The notes under the pieces are model-generated. The model did not search any database. It was not told the DNA's origin and saw only the letters and a program-made list of their open reading frames with translations. This document shows, piece by piece, positions 16,581 to 26,186 of a DNA stretch of 64,000 bases. Positions within the stretch are counted from its first letter, which is position 1, and each line of letters starts with the position of its first letter. A program made the translations under genes and the position numbers. Origin of the DNA: Bacillus mycoides (lineage in GTDB: Bacteria; Bacillota; Bacilli; Bacillales; Bacillaceae_G); the NCBI RefSeq assembly GCF_018742245.1, contig NZ_CP036132.1, positions 3,777,001-3,841,000 on the forward strand, given 5' to 3'.

Positions 16581-17198
16581 ATGACAAACAGTGACTTTTT
16601 TAACGTTTTATATGAACGCACATCTACACGTGCATTCAACCCTGAAAAAGAAATTTCATCTACAGAATTACACGAAATTTTAAAAGCAGCTGCTCAAGCA
16701 CCTTCTGCTTGGAACTTGCAACACTGGAAATTCTTTGTTTTCCAAGGCGAAGACGTACAAAAACGATTACACCCAATTGCTTATAACCAACAACAAATTC
16801 TTGATGCTTCCGCCGTAGTCGCTATTTTAGGTGATTTAGAAGCATATAAAAATGTTGAACCTGTTTACGGTCCAATTGTAGAACAAGGATTTATGAAAGA
16901 AGAAGCAAAAGAGCGCTTAGCTAAAAACATCGAATCTGCATATACTCGTGAGCAATACCCACGAGATGCTGCCTTTTCAAATGCTGCTTTAGCAGCAATG
17001 CAACTTATGCTTGCTGCTAAAGCAACTGGCTGGGATACTTGCGCAATTGGTGGTTTCAACCCACAAGCACTAATGGAAGAATTTAATGTTTCATCTCGTT
17101 ACGTACCAATTATGCTTATTACAATTGGTGAATCAACTTTAAAAGGTCACCCTGCACCGCGCATGAGCGTAGAACAAGTGAGTGAATGGGCGAAATAA
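16581..17198 (+). CDS. Nitroreductase-family oxidoreductase
   Basis: A 205-residue FMN-dependent enzyme of the NAD(P)H nitroreductase family. ERTSTRAFNPEKEIS near residue 12 and AAQAPSAWNLQHWKFFVF near 38 are the FMN phosphate and isoalloxazine contacts; ATGWDTCAIGGF near 150 is the second FMN-binding region. Such enzymes form soluble dimers and reduce quinones or nitroaromatics; the natural substrate here is unknown. GGAGG lies before the ATG. Promoter and a repressor-type dyad are described at 16468-16525, which suggests induction by an electrophile or oxidant, by analogy with quinone-responsive nitroreductases. It is monocistronic. Confidence 0.88.
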   Translation: MTNSDFFNVLYERTSTRAFNPEKEISSTELHEILKAAAQAPSAWNLQHWKFFVFQGEDVQKRLHPIAYNQQQILDASAVVAILGDLEAYKNVEPVYGPIVEQGFMKEEAKERLAKNIESAYTREQYPRDAAFSNAALAAMQLMLAAKATGWDTCAIGGFNPQALMEEFNVSSRYVPIMLITIGESTLKGHPAPRMSVEQVSEWAK

Positions 17199-17205
17199 TA
17201 AAAAA

Positions 17206-17237
17206 ACGAAGGTAATTTCATTACCTTCGTTTTTTTA
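17206..17237 (+). terminator. Terminator after nitroreductase
   Basis: ACGAAGGTAA (17206-17215) pairs with TTACCTTCGT (17221-17230), followed by a T run to 17236. Confidence 0.9.
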
Positions 17238-17434
17238 TATTCTGTCACACATCCGTAATATTACAATGTATTATTCGACATCTACACATAGAGAAATCGT
17301 AATTTTCATGCTATCCCTATAAACAGATATGGCGTTTCGTGTCGAAATTTGTTAAAGCATCGAAATATAACCGTGTATTTTTGTTACAATTGTGATACAA
17401 TGATAACAAATAGATAACAAGAGAGGGATTTTCA

Positions 17435-17653
17435 TTGAGTTCATACGGAAGCTTTATCGCACTTTTAAGTTACATAGTAACTGTACTACTGCTATATTTT
17501 ATTGGCGATGCTGCAAACATATCAGTGTTACAATTCCCTAAAGAAGAAGCGTTACAATTAGAAGTAGAAAAACATACTGCACGATCCATTGCACCACTAC
17601 TCTTAGCTCTTCCTGTATATATCATCGTTTTATATAAAAGTAAAAAAGTGTAA
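17435..17653 (+). CDS. Small hypothetical membrane protein (TTG start)
   Basis: A 72-residue protein with two transmembrane helices (about residues 6-26 and 50-67) joined by an acidic loop (FPKEEALQLEVEKHT) and ending in a lysine-rich tail, which places both ends on the same side of the membrane. The start is TTG, eight bases after a GAGAGGG ribosome binding site. No family is recognised. The gene stands alone, between the nitroreductase terminator and the putative spore-protein gene at 17850. The coding call is moderate, based on start context and composition. Confidence 0.55.
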   Translation: MSSYGSFIALLSYIVTVLLLYFIGDAANISVLQFPKEEALQLEVEKHTARSIAPLLLALPVYIIVLYKSKKV

Positions 17654-17814
17654 AGGCTACCTATTTCATTCATTTCGGTGGTCTTTACATTTTTTTGTGA
17701 TATTTCCCCTATTTTAAACATCATTCCATACTAAATACCCATCTAGTCATTTAAAATGAGAAAATCCCCTAGAAAAATTTCCATTATCTGTCCAGTCACC
17801 GACTGCCGAACTTA

Positions 17815-17823
17815 CATAGATTA
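17815..17823 (+). promoter_or_regulatory. Mother-cell sporulation (sigma-K/sigma-E type) -10 element
   Basis: CATAGATTA fits the sigma-K -10 pattern CATAnnnTA, and an AC-containing -35 candidate (TCACC, about 17796-17800) lies roughly 15 bases upstream. The predicted start of transcription falls just before the ribosome binding site of the gene at 17850. Confidence 0.4.
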
Positions 17824-17849
17824 TAAGTGTGAAGGGGGTGATGAGGATT

Positions 17850-18215
17850 ATGTTTGGATCATTTGGATGCTGTGATAACTTTAGAGAATGCCATCATCGT
17901 GAAAGAGAGTGTGACCATCGCGAGAAAGAGAGAGAAAGAGAAGAAGTTAGACCACACCGACCTGCTGTATGTAACGTACTTGCTACCATTTCAGTTGGAA
18001 CAGAAATTTCCCTTTTAAGCATTAGAGGCGATGGATCATTCCGTAATTTAATTTTTGAAGGTTTCGCTAACGGTGTTGCTCTTTTCTCTGCTTTAGCTCG
18101 TAATAACAAAGACAACAACAACAACAATAATAATAAAGACGATAAGAACAATCAGAATAGTTTTACTGGAATTTTACGTGTATGCCCAACTGATATCGTT
18201 GCAATCGCTATCTAA
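17850..18215 (+). CDS. Hypothetical protein, candidate spore coat or exosporium component
   Basis: A 121-residue protein in three parts: an N-terminal His/Arg/Glu/Cys-rich region (residues about 8-45, with CHHRERECDHREKEREREE), a hydrophobic beta-rich core (NVLATISVGTEISLLSIRGDGS onward in short strands), an asparagine/lysine low-complexity insert near residue 94-110, and a final strand (FTGILRVCPTDIVAIAI). I recognise no family. The composition and a sigma-K-like promoter just upstream suggest a late mother-cell protein. I chose ATG 17850; ATG 17841 and GTG 17829 are in frame but too close to, or before, the AAGGGGG site. Confidence 0.6.
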   Translation: MFGSFGCCDNFRECHHRERECDHREKEREREEVRPHRPAVCNVLATISVGTEISLLSIRGDGSFRNLIFEGFANGVALFSALARNNKDNNNNNNNKDDKNNQNSFTGILRVCPTDIVAIAI

Positions 18216-18266
18216 TTCTGTTCTTTATCCTCAATAGTCGCAAAATAAGATTTACTTTTCTCATAG

Positions 18267-18307
18267 AAAAAACCTGAGATCGATTTCGAATCGTCTCAGG
18301 TTTTTTT
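18267..18307. terminator. Bidirectional terminator
   Basis: AACCTGAGA (18271-18279) pairs with TCTCAGGTT (18294-18302), with A residues to the left and T residues to the right; it serves the gene at 17850 and ptsI. Confidence 0.85.
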
Positions 18308-18311
18308 ACTA

Positions 18312-20024
18312 TTATATGCTTTTAACTAATTCAACAACTTCTTCAGCAGTTGACATTGTTAATGCTTTTTCTGCTAATGTTTCCATTTCTGCTTTTGACA
18401 ACTTGCTTAGTTGTGTTCTTGCAGGAAGAATAGATGTTGCACTCATACTGAACTCATCTAAACCTAAGCCTAATAATAATGGGATAGCAAGTGAATCTCC
18501 TGCCATCTCACCACACATACCAGCCCATTTGCCTTCTTTATGAGCAGCATCGATAACCATTTTTACAAGACGTAAAATAGATGGGTTATACGGTTGGTAT
18601 AAGTAAGCTACTTGTTCGTTCATACGGTCTGCAGCCATTGTGTATTGGATTAAGTCATTTGTTCCGATAGAGAAGAAATCAACTTCTTTTGCGAATTGAT
18701 CTGCTAATACTGCTGAAGCTGGAATTTCAACCATCATACCAACTTCAATAGAATCAGAAATAGTTGTACCCGCTTGAACAAGTCTTTCTTTCTCTTCTAA
18801 TAAGATTGCTTTCGCTTGACGGAACTCATCAAGAGTTGCAATCATTGGGAACATAATTTTTAAGTTACCGTATACGCTAGCACGAAGTAATGCACGAAGT
18901 TGTGTACGGAACACATCTTGCTCATCAAGACATAAGCGAATTGCACGGTATCCTAAGAATGGGTTCATTTCTTTTGGTAAATGTAAGTATGGAAGCTCTT
19001 TATCTCCACCGATGTCAAGTGTACGAACAACGACAGGTTGACCTTCTTTTACACCTTCAAGAACTGCTTTATACGCTCCGAACTGCTCTTCTTCTGTTGG
19101 AAGATTGTCACGGCCCATGTATAAGAATTCTGTACGGTATAAACCAACGCCTTCTCCACCATTATCGATAATACCTTGTACATCATTTGGTGTTCCGATA
19201 TTAGCAACAAGCTCAACATGATGTCCATCACTTGTTACAGTAGCCTGATCTTTTAATTTTGCCCATACAGCTTTTTGCTCTTCAAATTTCGCTTTCTTTT
19301 CCTCAAAAGCACGAAGAGTTTCTTCACATGGGTTTACAATTACTTCTCCATCTAAACCGTCAATGATTACGATATCGCCGTTTTGGATTTTCTCCATAAC
19401 AACCTTCGTACCAACAACAGCTGGAATTTCCATAGAACGAGCCATAATTGCAGAGTGAGATGTACGTCCACCGATATCAGTTGTGAAACCTTTTGCATAC
19501 TTACGGTTTAACTGAGCTGTATCAGATGGTGTTAAATCTTCAGCAATGATGATTACTTCTTCAGAAATTGTACCAGGGTTTGAGAAGTTAATTCCTAGTA
19601 AATGTGCAAGAACACGTTTTGTTACGTCGCGAATATCCGCAGCACGTTCTTTCATGTATTCGTTATCCATGTTTTCAAACATAGAAATAAACATTGATGC
19701 AACTTCATCCATTGCAAATTCAGCATTTACTTTTTCGCTATTTACTTTATCTTTTACTGGATTTACTAATTCCGGATCATTTAATACTAATAAATGTGCT
19801 TCAAAGATAGCAGCTTTATCAGCACCTAGCTCAGCAAAAGCGTGGTCCTTAATAGCTTCTAGTTCAGATTTTGCTTTCTCAAGCGCAGCGTCTAAGCGTG
19901 CAATTTCAGCAGCTTCGTTTGTAATTGATTTCTTTTCAATGTTAAATTCAGGATTCTCAAGTCTGAAAGCCTTTGCAATAGCAATCCCACTTGATGCAGC
20001 GATCCCTTGGATATTAAGAGTCAT
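18312..20024 (-). CDS. ptsI: Phosphoenolpyruvate-protein phosphotransferase, PTS Enzyme I
   Basis: A 570-residue cytosolic enzyme that takes phosphate from phosphoenolpyruvate and passes it to HPr. The active-site histidine is in [13 protein letters not shown] near residue 190. The PEP-binding barrel shows [28 protein letters not shown] near 455 and the late MCGEMAGD segment with the catalytic cysteine near 500. Length matches B. subtilis EI. The ATG overlaps the ptsH stop by one base, so ptsHI is coupled. A strong terminator follows at 18267-18307. Confidence 0.97.
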   Translation of the reverse strand: MTLNIQGIAASSGIAIAKAFRLENPEFNIEKKSITNEAAEIARLDAALEKAKSELEAIKDHAFAELGADKAAIFEAHLLVLNDPELVNPVKDKVNSEKVNAEFAMDEVASMFISMFENMDNEYMKERAADIRDVTKRVLAHLLGINFSNPGTISEEVIIIAEDLTPSDTAQLNRKYAKGFTTDIGGRTSHSAIMARSMEIPAVVGTKVVMEKIQNGDIVIIDGLDGEVIVNPCEETLRAFEEKKAKFEEQKAVWAKLKDQATVTSDGHHVELVANIGTPNDVQGIIDNGGEGVGLYRTEFLYMGRDNLPTEEEQFGAYKAVLEGVKEGQPVVVRTLDIGGDKELPYLHLPKEMNPFLGYRAIRLCLDEQDVFRTQLRALLRASVYGNLKIMFPMIATLDEFRQAKAILLEEKERLVQAGTTISDSIEVGMMVEIPASAVLADQFAKEVDFFSIGTNDLIQYTMAADRMNEQVAYLYQPYNPSILRLVKMVIDAAHKEGKWAGMCGEMAGDSLAIPLLLGLGLDEFSMSATSILPARTQLSKLSKAEMETLAEKALTMSTAEEVVELVKSI

Positions 20025-20287
20025 TATTCTCCTAATCCTTCGTTTTTCATAGTTTCTTCGATAGCTGCTAGTGCTTGAGCTGCATCATCACCATTTGCAG
20101 TGACCTTAATTTCCGCGCCTTGTTGAATTCCTAAAGACATAACACCCATGATTGATTTTAAGTTAACGTTTTTTCCGTTATACTCTAAGTTAATGTCAGA
20201 ACCGAATTTGCTTGCAGTGTTTACAAGTAGAGTTGCTGGACGAGCATGAATTCCTGAGTCGCTAGTTACTTTAAAGATTTTTTCCAT
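20024..20287 (-). CDS. ptsH: Phosphocarrier protein HPr
   Basis: An 87-residue cytosolic phosphocarrier. [11 protein letters not shown] holds His15, phosphorylated by Enzyme I, and [12 protein letters not shown] holds Ser46, the site of HPr kinase in Gram-positive bacteria, so this copy can act both in sugar transport and in CcpA-dependent carbon repression. AAAGGAG precedes the ATG. It lies 136 bases downstream of ptsG on the same strand with a strong stem-loop between, the usual ptsGHI layout. Confidence 0.97.
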   Translation of the reverse strand: MEKIFKVTSDSGIHARPATLLVNTASKFGSDINLEYNGKNVNLKSIMGVMSLGIQQGAEIKVTANGDDAAQALAAIEETMKNEGLGE

Positions 20288-20358
20288 GATAATTTATCTC
20301 CTTTAAATACAGTATTTTTTTAGTTGTATAGACGTGAGTACTACATCATCTATTGTAT

Positions 20359-20396
20359 ATAATAGGCGATGTTCGGTCAACCACATCGCCTATTAT
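20359..20396 (-). promoter_or_regulatory. Stem-loop between ptsG and ptsHI
   Basis: A perfect 14-base-pair inverted repeat (ATAATAGGCGATGT at 20359-20372 with ACATCGCCTATTAT at 20383-20396) with a 10-base loop lies between ptsG and ptsH. There is no T run on the minus strand, so partial termination, RNA processing or 3'-end stabilisation of ptsG mRNA are all possible. Confidence 0.6.
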
Positions 20397-20422
20397 AATT
20401 ATAAACATTTTGCTTCAAATTC

Positions 20423-22486
20423 CTACTGAATGTCAATAATAGCGTTTTCGCCCTTCTTAACATTTCCATCTTTTTTCAATTCGACTTGTTGCCCTTGTTG
20501 TAAATTCGTAAAGACGATTGGTGTAATAATAGATGGTGCATTTTCTTTTACAAATGCAAGATCTACTTTTAATAATGGTTGTCCTTGCTTCACTTTATCA
20601 CCTTGTGCTACAAGTGCTTCAAAGCCTTCACCATTTAATTTTACAGTATCAATACCGAAGTGGATTAAAATTTCTTTTCCGCCTTCAGACTGAATACCAA
20701 TCGCATGTTTTGTAGGGAATACATTTACAATCTCACCATTAACCGGAGAAACTACTGTTCCTTCTGTTGGCTCAATCGCAAATCCATCTCCCATCATTTT
20801 TCCTGAGAATACTTGGTCAGGTACTTCTGTAATCGGTAAGATTTTTCCTTCAATTGGTGAAACGATTGTTTCATTTTCATCAACCTGTTGAGGAGCTTCT
20901 TCCGCTTTTACAGGCGCTTCTTTTTCAACATGAGGTGTACGACCTGACATAATATCATGAATTTGTGATTTTAATGTGTCAGATTTCGGTCCGAAAATAG
21001 CTTGAATGTTATTTCCAACTTCAAGTACACCGGCTGCTCCAAGCTCTTTTAAGCGGTCTTTATTTACATTTTTTTGTTCGTTAACTTGAACGCGTAAACG
21101 AGTAATACAAGCATCTAACGAAGCAATGTTTTCTTTACCACCAAGTGCTACTAATACTTCACGTGGAAGTTCTCCTGCTTCTGTTTTCCCTGCGCCTTCA
21201 TTAGCATTCGCTACTTCACGACCAGGTGTTTTTAAGTTCCATTTACGGATTGCGAAACGGAATCCGAAGTAGTAAATAACTGCTAGTACAAGACCAACAA
21301 TAATTACCCACCACCATGCCGTACGACCTGGTAGTACACCGAATAATATGAAGTCAATTAAACCACCAGAGAATGTCATACCAATTTTAACACCTAAAAT
21401 TTGCATTGTCATAAATGATAGACCAGCGAATACTGCATGAATTCCGAATAATACTGGTGCTACGAATAAGAATGAAAATTCAAGCGGTTCTGTAATACCT
21501 GTTAAGAAAGATGTTAATGCAGCAGATCCTAAAATACCAGCTGCTAATTTTTTATTTTCTGGACGTGCTTCATGGTACATTGCTAAAGCTGCTGCTGGAA
21601 GACCGAACATCATGAACGGATACTTACCAGTTGTAAATGTACCAGCTGTTAATTCTACGCCATCTTTTAACTGTGCCATAAAGATTTTTTGGTCACCACG
21701 GATTAATTCGCCAGCTGCATTTGTATACTGACCGAATTCGAACCAGAACGGTGAATAGAAAATATGATGTAATCCAAATGGAATTAATGAACGTTCAATT
21801 AAACCAAATATAAATGCTGCTAACGTTCTATTTGCATCAATCATTTGATGTGAGAACGTATTTAAGCCACCTTGAATGTATGGCCAAACGAAACACATGA
21901 TAATACCTACTACTAATGAGAATGTTGCAGTTGCGATCGGTACGAAACGCTTACCTGCAAAGAAACCTAAGTATGATGGTAATTCAATATTGAAGTATTT
22001 ATTATAACAATATGCCGCTACTATCCCGACGATAATACCACCAAACACTCCTGTTTGCAGCGTTGGAATTCCTAATACGTTTGCATATGCTGGATCTGAA
22101 AATCCAATTTTCACTGGATCTGTTCCAGTGCTTGTTACTTTCACTAGTTTATCTACTTCTAAGAACACACTCATCGTTTTGTTCATAATTAAGTAGCCGA
22201 CGAACGCTGCTAAACCAGCTACTCCGTCTCCACCAGCTAAACCGATTGCTACCCCAACTGCGAATAATAGCGCAAGGTTAGCGAAAATAATATCACCCGA
22301 TTGTTCCATAATTTTTGCAACCATTACGAACCAATCTGCTTTTAAAGCAGGGATAACATTTGTTAGTTGTGGATTTTGAAATGCATTACCAAATCCAAGT
22401 AAAATACCTGCTGCCGGTAAAATCGCTACTGGAAGCATAAGCGCTTTTCCGACTTTTTGAAGAACACCAAAGATCTTCTTAAACAT
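20423..22486 (-). CDS. ptsG: PTS glucose-specific transporter EIICBA
   Basis: A 687-residue glucose permease that imports and phosphorylates glucose. The order is EIIC (membrane domain, about residues 1-420, starting [20 protein letters not shown]), EIIB (about 445-520, phosphocysteine in [11 protein letters not shown]) and EIIA (about 550-687, active His in [14 protein letters not shown]). I start at ATG 22486 behind GGAAGGG. The frame stays open for 46 more codons to 22624, but that stretch is the GlcT antiterminator/terminator leader, not protein. The fused C-B-A order matches B. subtilis PtsG. Confidence 0.95.
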   Translation of the reverse strand: MFKKIFGVLQKVGKALMLPVAILPAAGILLGFGNAFQNPQLTNVIPALKADWFVMVAKIMEQSGDIIFANLALLFAVGVAIGLAGGDGVAGLAAFVGYLIMNKTMSVFLEVDKLVKVTSTGTDPVKIGFSDPAYANVLGIPTLQTGVFGGIIVGIVAAYCYNKYFNIELPSYLGFFAGKRFVPIATATFSLVVGIIMCFVWPYIQGGLNTFSHQMIDANRTLAAFIFGLIERSLIPFGLHHIFYSPFWFEFGQYTNAAGELIRGDQKIFMAQLKDGVELTAGTFTTGKYPFMMFGLPAAALAMYHEARPENKKLAAGILGSAALTSFLTGITEPLEFSFLFVAPVLFGIHAVFAGLSFMTMQILGVKIGMTFSGGLIDFILFGVLPGRTAWWWVIIVGLVLAVIYYFGFRFAIRKWNLKTPGREVANANEGAGKTEAGELPREVLVALGGKENIASLDACITRLRVQVNEQKNVNKDRLKELGAAGVLEVGNNIQAIFGPKSDTLKSQIHDIMSGRTPHVEKEAPVKAEEAPQQVDENETIVSPIEGKILPITEVPDQVFSGKMMGDGFAIEPTEGTVVSPVNGEIVNVFPTKHAIGIQSEGGKEILIHFGIDTVKLNGEGFEALVAQGDKVKQGQPLLKVDLAFVKENAPSIITPIVFTNLQQGQQVELKKDGNVKKGENAIIDIQ

Positions 22487-22536
22487 GGAAACCCTTCCTC
22501 TCTTATCTATATTGATACTTTTCGACAAACGCCAAA

Positions 22537-22655
22537 AAGGCATGAGGAAAAAAAAGATAGAACGATAGCTATACAAAGGGTAGTATGTCCCTTTCTTTAG
22601 CTTACATTCCCAACTTTTCTCCACTCATGCCTGATCGAATCAGTAACACGTGTCA
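22537..22655 (-). promoter_or_regulatory. GlcT ribonucleic antiterminator (RAT) and overlapping terminator
   Basis: On the minus strand TGTTACTGATTCGATCAGGC (within 22622-22655) is the conserved RAT hairpin recognised by BglG/SacY-type antiterminators, in the ptsG-type version. Its 3' part GGCATGAG can instead pair with CTCATGCC (22539-22546), which is followed by TTTTT, forming a terminator. GlcT binding should stabilise the RAT and allow ptsG transcription. Confidence 0.8.
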
Positions 22656-22689
22656 AAAATAGGATTACGTATAAGTTCACTATAATTAA

Positions 22690-22781
22690 AGCAAACGTTT
22701 TCGTTATTTACCTTAATGTGTTTGTCGAATTTTGTATAACTTTGCAATAGTTATTATACATAACTATTGTAAGCGATTCAA
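22690..22781. promoter_or_regulatory. Two cre-like sequences upstream of ptsG
   Basis: AGCAAACGTTTTCGT (22690-22704) and TTGTAAGCGATTCAA (22767-22781) resemble the CcpA site, with about two and one mismatches. They lie around and upstream of the expected ptsG promoter. The rest of 22660-22826 shows no gene. Confidence 0.4.
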
Positions 22782-22826
22782 TCATTTTTTTTAACGTTTT
22801 CATTTTAGACAAAAATATATGTCTTT

Positions 22827-23675
22827 TTACACATGTTCTGCTTTCACTAATCGTTGTAAATGCATCGTTAAATAAATACTCTCCGCTTCATAAACAGGAA
22901 GTTGTAATTCGTTCTGCATTACTTTGACTAGCTTCCATGCCAAATTGTAACAAACTGGATATTCTAATTTTAATAAATCAGCAAAACTTTGTGCTTCTTC
23001 TACTTTTTCTCCTTTTTTCACCCGTTCAATAGCATATTGCAAATGACGAATAAGGCGTAAATAATGAATGCTTTCTTGGTCTAATGTAATTTGTAGGTTT
23101 ATCTCAATTAAAGACACAAGTTGTGCAATAAGACGGGAATTTTGATTAACAGAAGATAAATCAGAGTTTGTAAGCGAGCTGTAAATATGGAGTGCGATAA
23201 AGCCAACTTCTCCTTCTGGCAATATAATTTGCAAACGAGAATTTAAAAGTTGCACAACTCCTTCAGCAATTTCATATTCCTCTGGATATAGCATTTTCGT
23301 TTCAACTAAAAAAGGATTATCTATTGTAAGTCCTTGTTTTAGCCTTTTAATTGCAAAAGAAATATGATCTGTTAAAGCGATATGAATATGTTCATTTAAT
23401 GGAGACTCCGCTTTTTCTTGAATGTATAACATAATATCATTCATCAATTCAATTAGCTTTTCACTCACATGTGGCACTAAAAGTTTGTATTGTTCTCGAT
23501 CACGTTCATTTTTTAAAACAAACATTTTCTCAATTTGTTCTTGCTCCAACACATCTTGAGCCTTTTTTCCAAATCCAATTCCTTTACCGATCACTACTAC
23601 TTCCTCGTGTTCAGGATGGCTAGCAATGATGACATTATTATTTAAAACTTTTTTAATTTCTAGATAATTACTCAT
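22827..23675 (-). CDS. glcT: GlcT-type transcription antiterminator (BglG family)
   Basis: A 282-residue RNA-binding regulator. Residues about 1-58 form the CAT RNA-binding domain (IKKVLNNNVIIASH, GKGIGFGKK); two PRD domains follow (about 65-170 and 175-282) with conserved histidines, for example in LNEHIHIALTDHISFAIKR and IRHLQYAIERVKKG. In the absence of glucose EIICBA phosphorylates PRD1 and inactivates it; in glucose it binds the RAT at 22622-22655 and prevents termination. It lies directly upstream of ptsG on the same strand, the standard arrangement. Confidence 0.92.
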   Translation of the reverse strand: MSNYLEIKKVLNNNVIIASHPEHEEVVVIGKGIGFGKKAQDVLEQEQIEKMFVLKNERDREQYKLLVPHVSEKLIELMNDIMLYIQEKAESPLNEHIHIALTDHISFAIKRLKQGLTIDNPFLVETKMLYPEEYEIAEGVVQLLNSRLQIILPEGEVGFIALHIYSSLTNSDLSSVNQNSRLIAQLVSLIEINLQITLDQESIHYLRLIRHLQYAIERVKKGEKVEEAQSFADLLKLEYPVCYNLAWKLVKVMQNELQLPVYEAESIYLTMHLQRLVKAEHV

Positions 23676-23840
23676 ATAACACCACCCTCGTACTTAAATA
23701 GCCTACTTTTATGTTACAGAATATTCTTCTTTGTCGTCAATGTAAAACATCTACCATTTGATAAAAATTCATTTTTTAGACATGTTTGTATATGATGCGT
23801 ATAATGTAAAAGCAACTGTACATAGAAAGGAGATAGCAAC

Positions 23841-24659
23841 ATGATTAAAATGTTTGTAAGTGATATCGACGGTACAATGATGCAACATGGAGGTCTAATT
23901 GATGAACAAGATATTGTAGCACTTCGCAGTCTTGCTGAGCAAAATGTTATTCTTTGTTTCGCTTCCGGGCGACTTGATAATGAAATCGCAGACTTAATGA
24001 AGGCTGTAAATACAAATTTCCATCGCATTAGTGTGAACGGTGTTTTCGTATATACACAAGAAAATAAACAACTATTATCTGCAACATTCGATTCCAGTAT
24101 TCTACCTGATTTGTTAGCAATGACAAATGAAGACCCTTATTTCCGTTATGTAAGTGATGAGCATAATTACTATATTGAAGAAAAGACACCTTTTATTCAT
24201 GAACTCGAAAAACAAATAACAATGACTTCTGTTGAAGAACCAAATTTATTACAGAAAATCGATGATACAATTTTTCCAAATAAAATTTCTATCGGTGGAA
24301 CAAAGGAAAACTTACAACTCCTTCAAAAAAAGATTAATGAAAAATTCTGTGGAAAAGTTAGTACTTTCATTTCAGCTGAACAATGTTTAGATGTAATGCC
24401 ACCAAATATTAGTAAAGGTTCTGCTATTTCCGTTTTATTACAAGAGTTTCAAATACAACCAGAGGAGGTTGCGTGCATAGGGGATTCTTACAATGATATT
24501 CCAATGTTTTCTTTAACTCCTCATAGTTTTGCTATGTCTCAAGCTGATGACGCGGTAAAAGAGCACGCTCACTATGTAGTAGATACTGTCAAAGATGCCG
24601 TTAACCAAGTGCTTGTTTATAATGAAGAAGCAAATAAAAATACGACTCGATCCTTATAA
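23841..24659 (+). CDS. HAD-superfamily hydrolase, Cof type
   Basis: A 272-residue Cof-type (HAD-IIB) phosphatase. Residues 7-14 (VSDIDGTM) hold the nucleophile aspartate, CFASGR near 40 the Ser motif, SKGSAISVLL near 195 the lysine, and CIGDSYNDIPMF near 214 the metal-binding motif. Such enzymes hydrolyse sugar phosphates or flavin mononucleotide; the substrate is unknown. AAAGGAG precedes the ATG. It is paralogous to the gene at 33274-34059 (similar SDIDGT/SDLDDT, FASGR and CIGDS motifs). It is monocistronic and converges with nagR on a shared terminator. Confidence 0.85.
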   Translation: MIKMFVSDIDGTMMQHGGLIDEQDIVALRSLAEQNVILCFASGRLDNEIADLMKAVNTNFHRISVNGVFVYTQENKQLLSATFDSSILPDLLAMTNEDPYFRYVSDEHNYYIEEKTPFIHELEKQITMTSVEEPNLLQKIDDTIFPNKISIGGTKENLQLLQKKINEKFCGKVSTFISAEQCLDVMPPNISKGSAISVLLQEFQIQPEEVACIGDSYNDIPMFSLTPHSFAMSQADDAVKEHAHYVVDTVKDAVNQVLVYNEEANKNTTRSL

Positions 24660-24677
24660 GGATGAGTCGTATTTTTA
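24640..24677. terminator. Bidirectional terminator
   Basis: AATACGACTC pairs with GAGTCGTATT, with A-rich and T-rich flanks. It overlaps the end of the HAD gene and also serves nagR. Confidence 0.8.
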
Positions 24678-24732
24678 TTTCTTTACATGTTGAAAACATC
24701 AAAGTTCACTGTACTTCACAAACTGAAATATA

Positions 24733-25464
24733 TTACTTGTTACGTGCGATGTTCGTAATAAATTTGTAACGATCCCCACGATAAATACATTTCACATACT
24801 CTAACGGTAACTCACCTTCTGAATATGACCATTGACGCATTACAAGTACAGGCGCCTTTTTAGGAATATGCAGATGTTCAGCTTCATTATCCGTTGCAAT
24901 TGAAGCTTCAATTGATTGAGTAGCGCGAACAAGCTTAAAGCCCAGTTTTTTCTCTAAATGTTCATATAAAGATTGTTGCAATATTTCTTCGTTAATATCT
25001 TTCACAAGAGTTGGCGACAAATATGTCGTCTCAAATGCAATTGGTTCGTCATCAGCTAAGCGCGTACGCCTCACTTCATAAACCGATTCTCCCTCTTGTA
25101 TTCTCAGCCGGTCTGCTATTTTAGCAGTAGCTGGAACTAGGCGGAAACTTAATAACTGGCTGCTCGGTTTCATACCACGAGAAATCATATCTTCTGTGAA
25201 TCCCGTCATTCCTTGCAACTTTTGCTCCACTTTCGGAAGTTGGACGAACGTTCCAATCCCACGTTTCCGGTATAAATAACCTTGTTCCACTAAGTTATTA
25301 ATCGCCTGTCTGATTGTCATACGACTCACTTCGAACTTATCACAAAGTTCGTTCTCAGATGGAATTTTATCTCCCGGCTTCCATTCGCCTTCCTCAATTA
25401 GCTGTTTCACCCACTCTTGAATCTGATAATAGATCGGAAATGGTGAATACTTGTCGATGTTCAT
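24733..25464 (-). CDS. nagR: GntR/HutC-family repressor of N-acetylglucosamine use
   Basis: A 243-residue regulator. The N-terminal winged helix (about 8-75) contains [20 protein letters not shown] and [20 protein letters not shown], the GntR DNA-binding signature; residues about 85-240 are the UTRA ligand-binding domain that senses glucosamine-6-phosphate or its N-acetyl form. It matches B. subtilis NagR (YvoA) and follows nagAB. I start at ATG 25464 ([10 protein letters not shown]), the NagR family start; it lies inside the end of nagB, an overlap of 71 bases. Confidence 0.9.
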   Translation of the reverse strand: MNIDKYSPFPIYYQIQEWVKQLIEEGEWKPGDKIPSENELCDKFEVSRMTIRQAINNLVEQGYLYRKRGIGTFVQLPKVEQKLQGMTGFTEDMISRGMKPSSQLLSFRLVPATAKIADRLRIQEGESVYEVRRTRLADDEPIAFETTYLSPTLVKDINEEILQQSLYEHLEKKLGFKLVRATQSIEASIATDNEAEHLHIPKKAPVLVMRQWSYSEGELPLEYVKCIYRGDRYKFITNIARNK

Positions 25465-26182
25465 CAGCAATCGCCTCACTGCATAAAGATAGAGCTTCTG
25501 GATCTGCGATTACGGTTACATTCGGATGACGTTGTAGAACTGTAGCAGGACACGCCTCACTATATTCACCTTGCAATAACTCTTTAATAGCTTCTGCCTT
25601 TTTAGATCCCATAGCAACAAGTAGAATTTGTTTCGCTTTCATAATACTTCCAATTCCCATTGTAATCGCATGAGTCGGCACATCTTCTTCATTTTCAAAG
25701 AAGCGAAGGTTTGCTTGGCGCGTAGATTCTGTTAATTCTACAATGTTAGTTGGAGAATTAAATGGTGTTCCTGGCTCATTAAATCCGATGTGACCGTTTT
25801 CACCGATTCCAAGAATCTGTAAGTCAACTGGGTTAGCTACTAGAATGCCTTCATAACGCTTGCACTCTTCCTCTAAATCACTTGCCATCCCATTCGGTAC
25901 ATAAGTTTGTTTAAATCGAAGATGATCAAACAACTGTTCTTGCATGAAATAGTGATAGCTGTTTTTATCTTCGTGTGGTAAATTTACGTACTCATCTAAG
26001 TTTACAGTGGTTGCATGACTTGTATCAAGTTTATTTTTTCGCATTTCTGCATAAATACCTAATGGAGAGCTTCCTGTAGCCATTCCTAAAGTTGGATTTT
26101 CTTTTGATTTTACAACCTCTTTAATTAACTTATAACCTGCTTCTGCTAATTCTTCTGGAGTTTTTACAACAAGAATATTCAT
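25394..26182 (-). CDS. nagB: Glucosamine-6-phosphate deaminase
   Basis: A 262-residue cytosolic enzyme converting glucosamine-6-phosphate to fructose-6-phosphate and ammonia. [12 protein letters not shown] near residue 35, [10 protein letters not shown] near 62, [14 protein letters not shown] near 127 and the later [10 protein letters not shown] segment carry the active-site residues (Asp, Glu, His). The C-terminus (about 20 residues beyond the usual 240-residue length) runs 71 bases into nagR in another frame. The ATG is four bases after the nagA stop, so nagA, nagB and nagR form one operon. Confidence 0.95.
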   Translation of the reverse strand: MNILVVKTPEELAEAGYKLIKEVVKSKENPTLGMATGSSPLGIYAEMRKNKLDTSHATTVNLDEYVNLPHEDKNSYHYFMQEQLFDHLRFKQTYVPNGMASDLEEECKRYEGILVANPVDLQILGIGENGHIGFNEPGTPFNSPTNIVELTESTRQANLRFFENEEDVPTHAITMGIGSIMKAKQILLVAMGSKKAEAIKELLQGEYSEACPATVLQRHPNVTVIADPEALSLCSEAIADEHRQVFTISDLLSDSRVGETAN

Positions 26183-26186
26183 CTAA

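Noticed and set aside
19546..20052. 168-codon plus-strand frame opposite ptsI
   Set aside because: Serine- and alanine-rich shadow of ptsI; not coding.
22486..22624. N-terminal extension of ptsG by 46 codons
   Set aside because: The stretch is the antiterminator/terminator leader; the family N-terminus and ribosome binding site point to ATG 22486.
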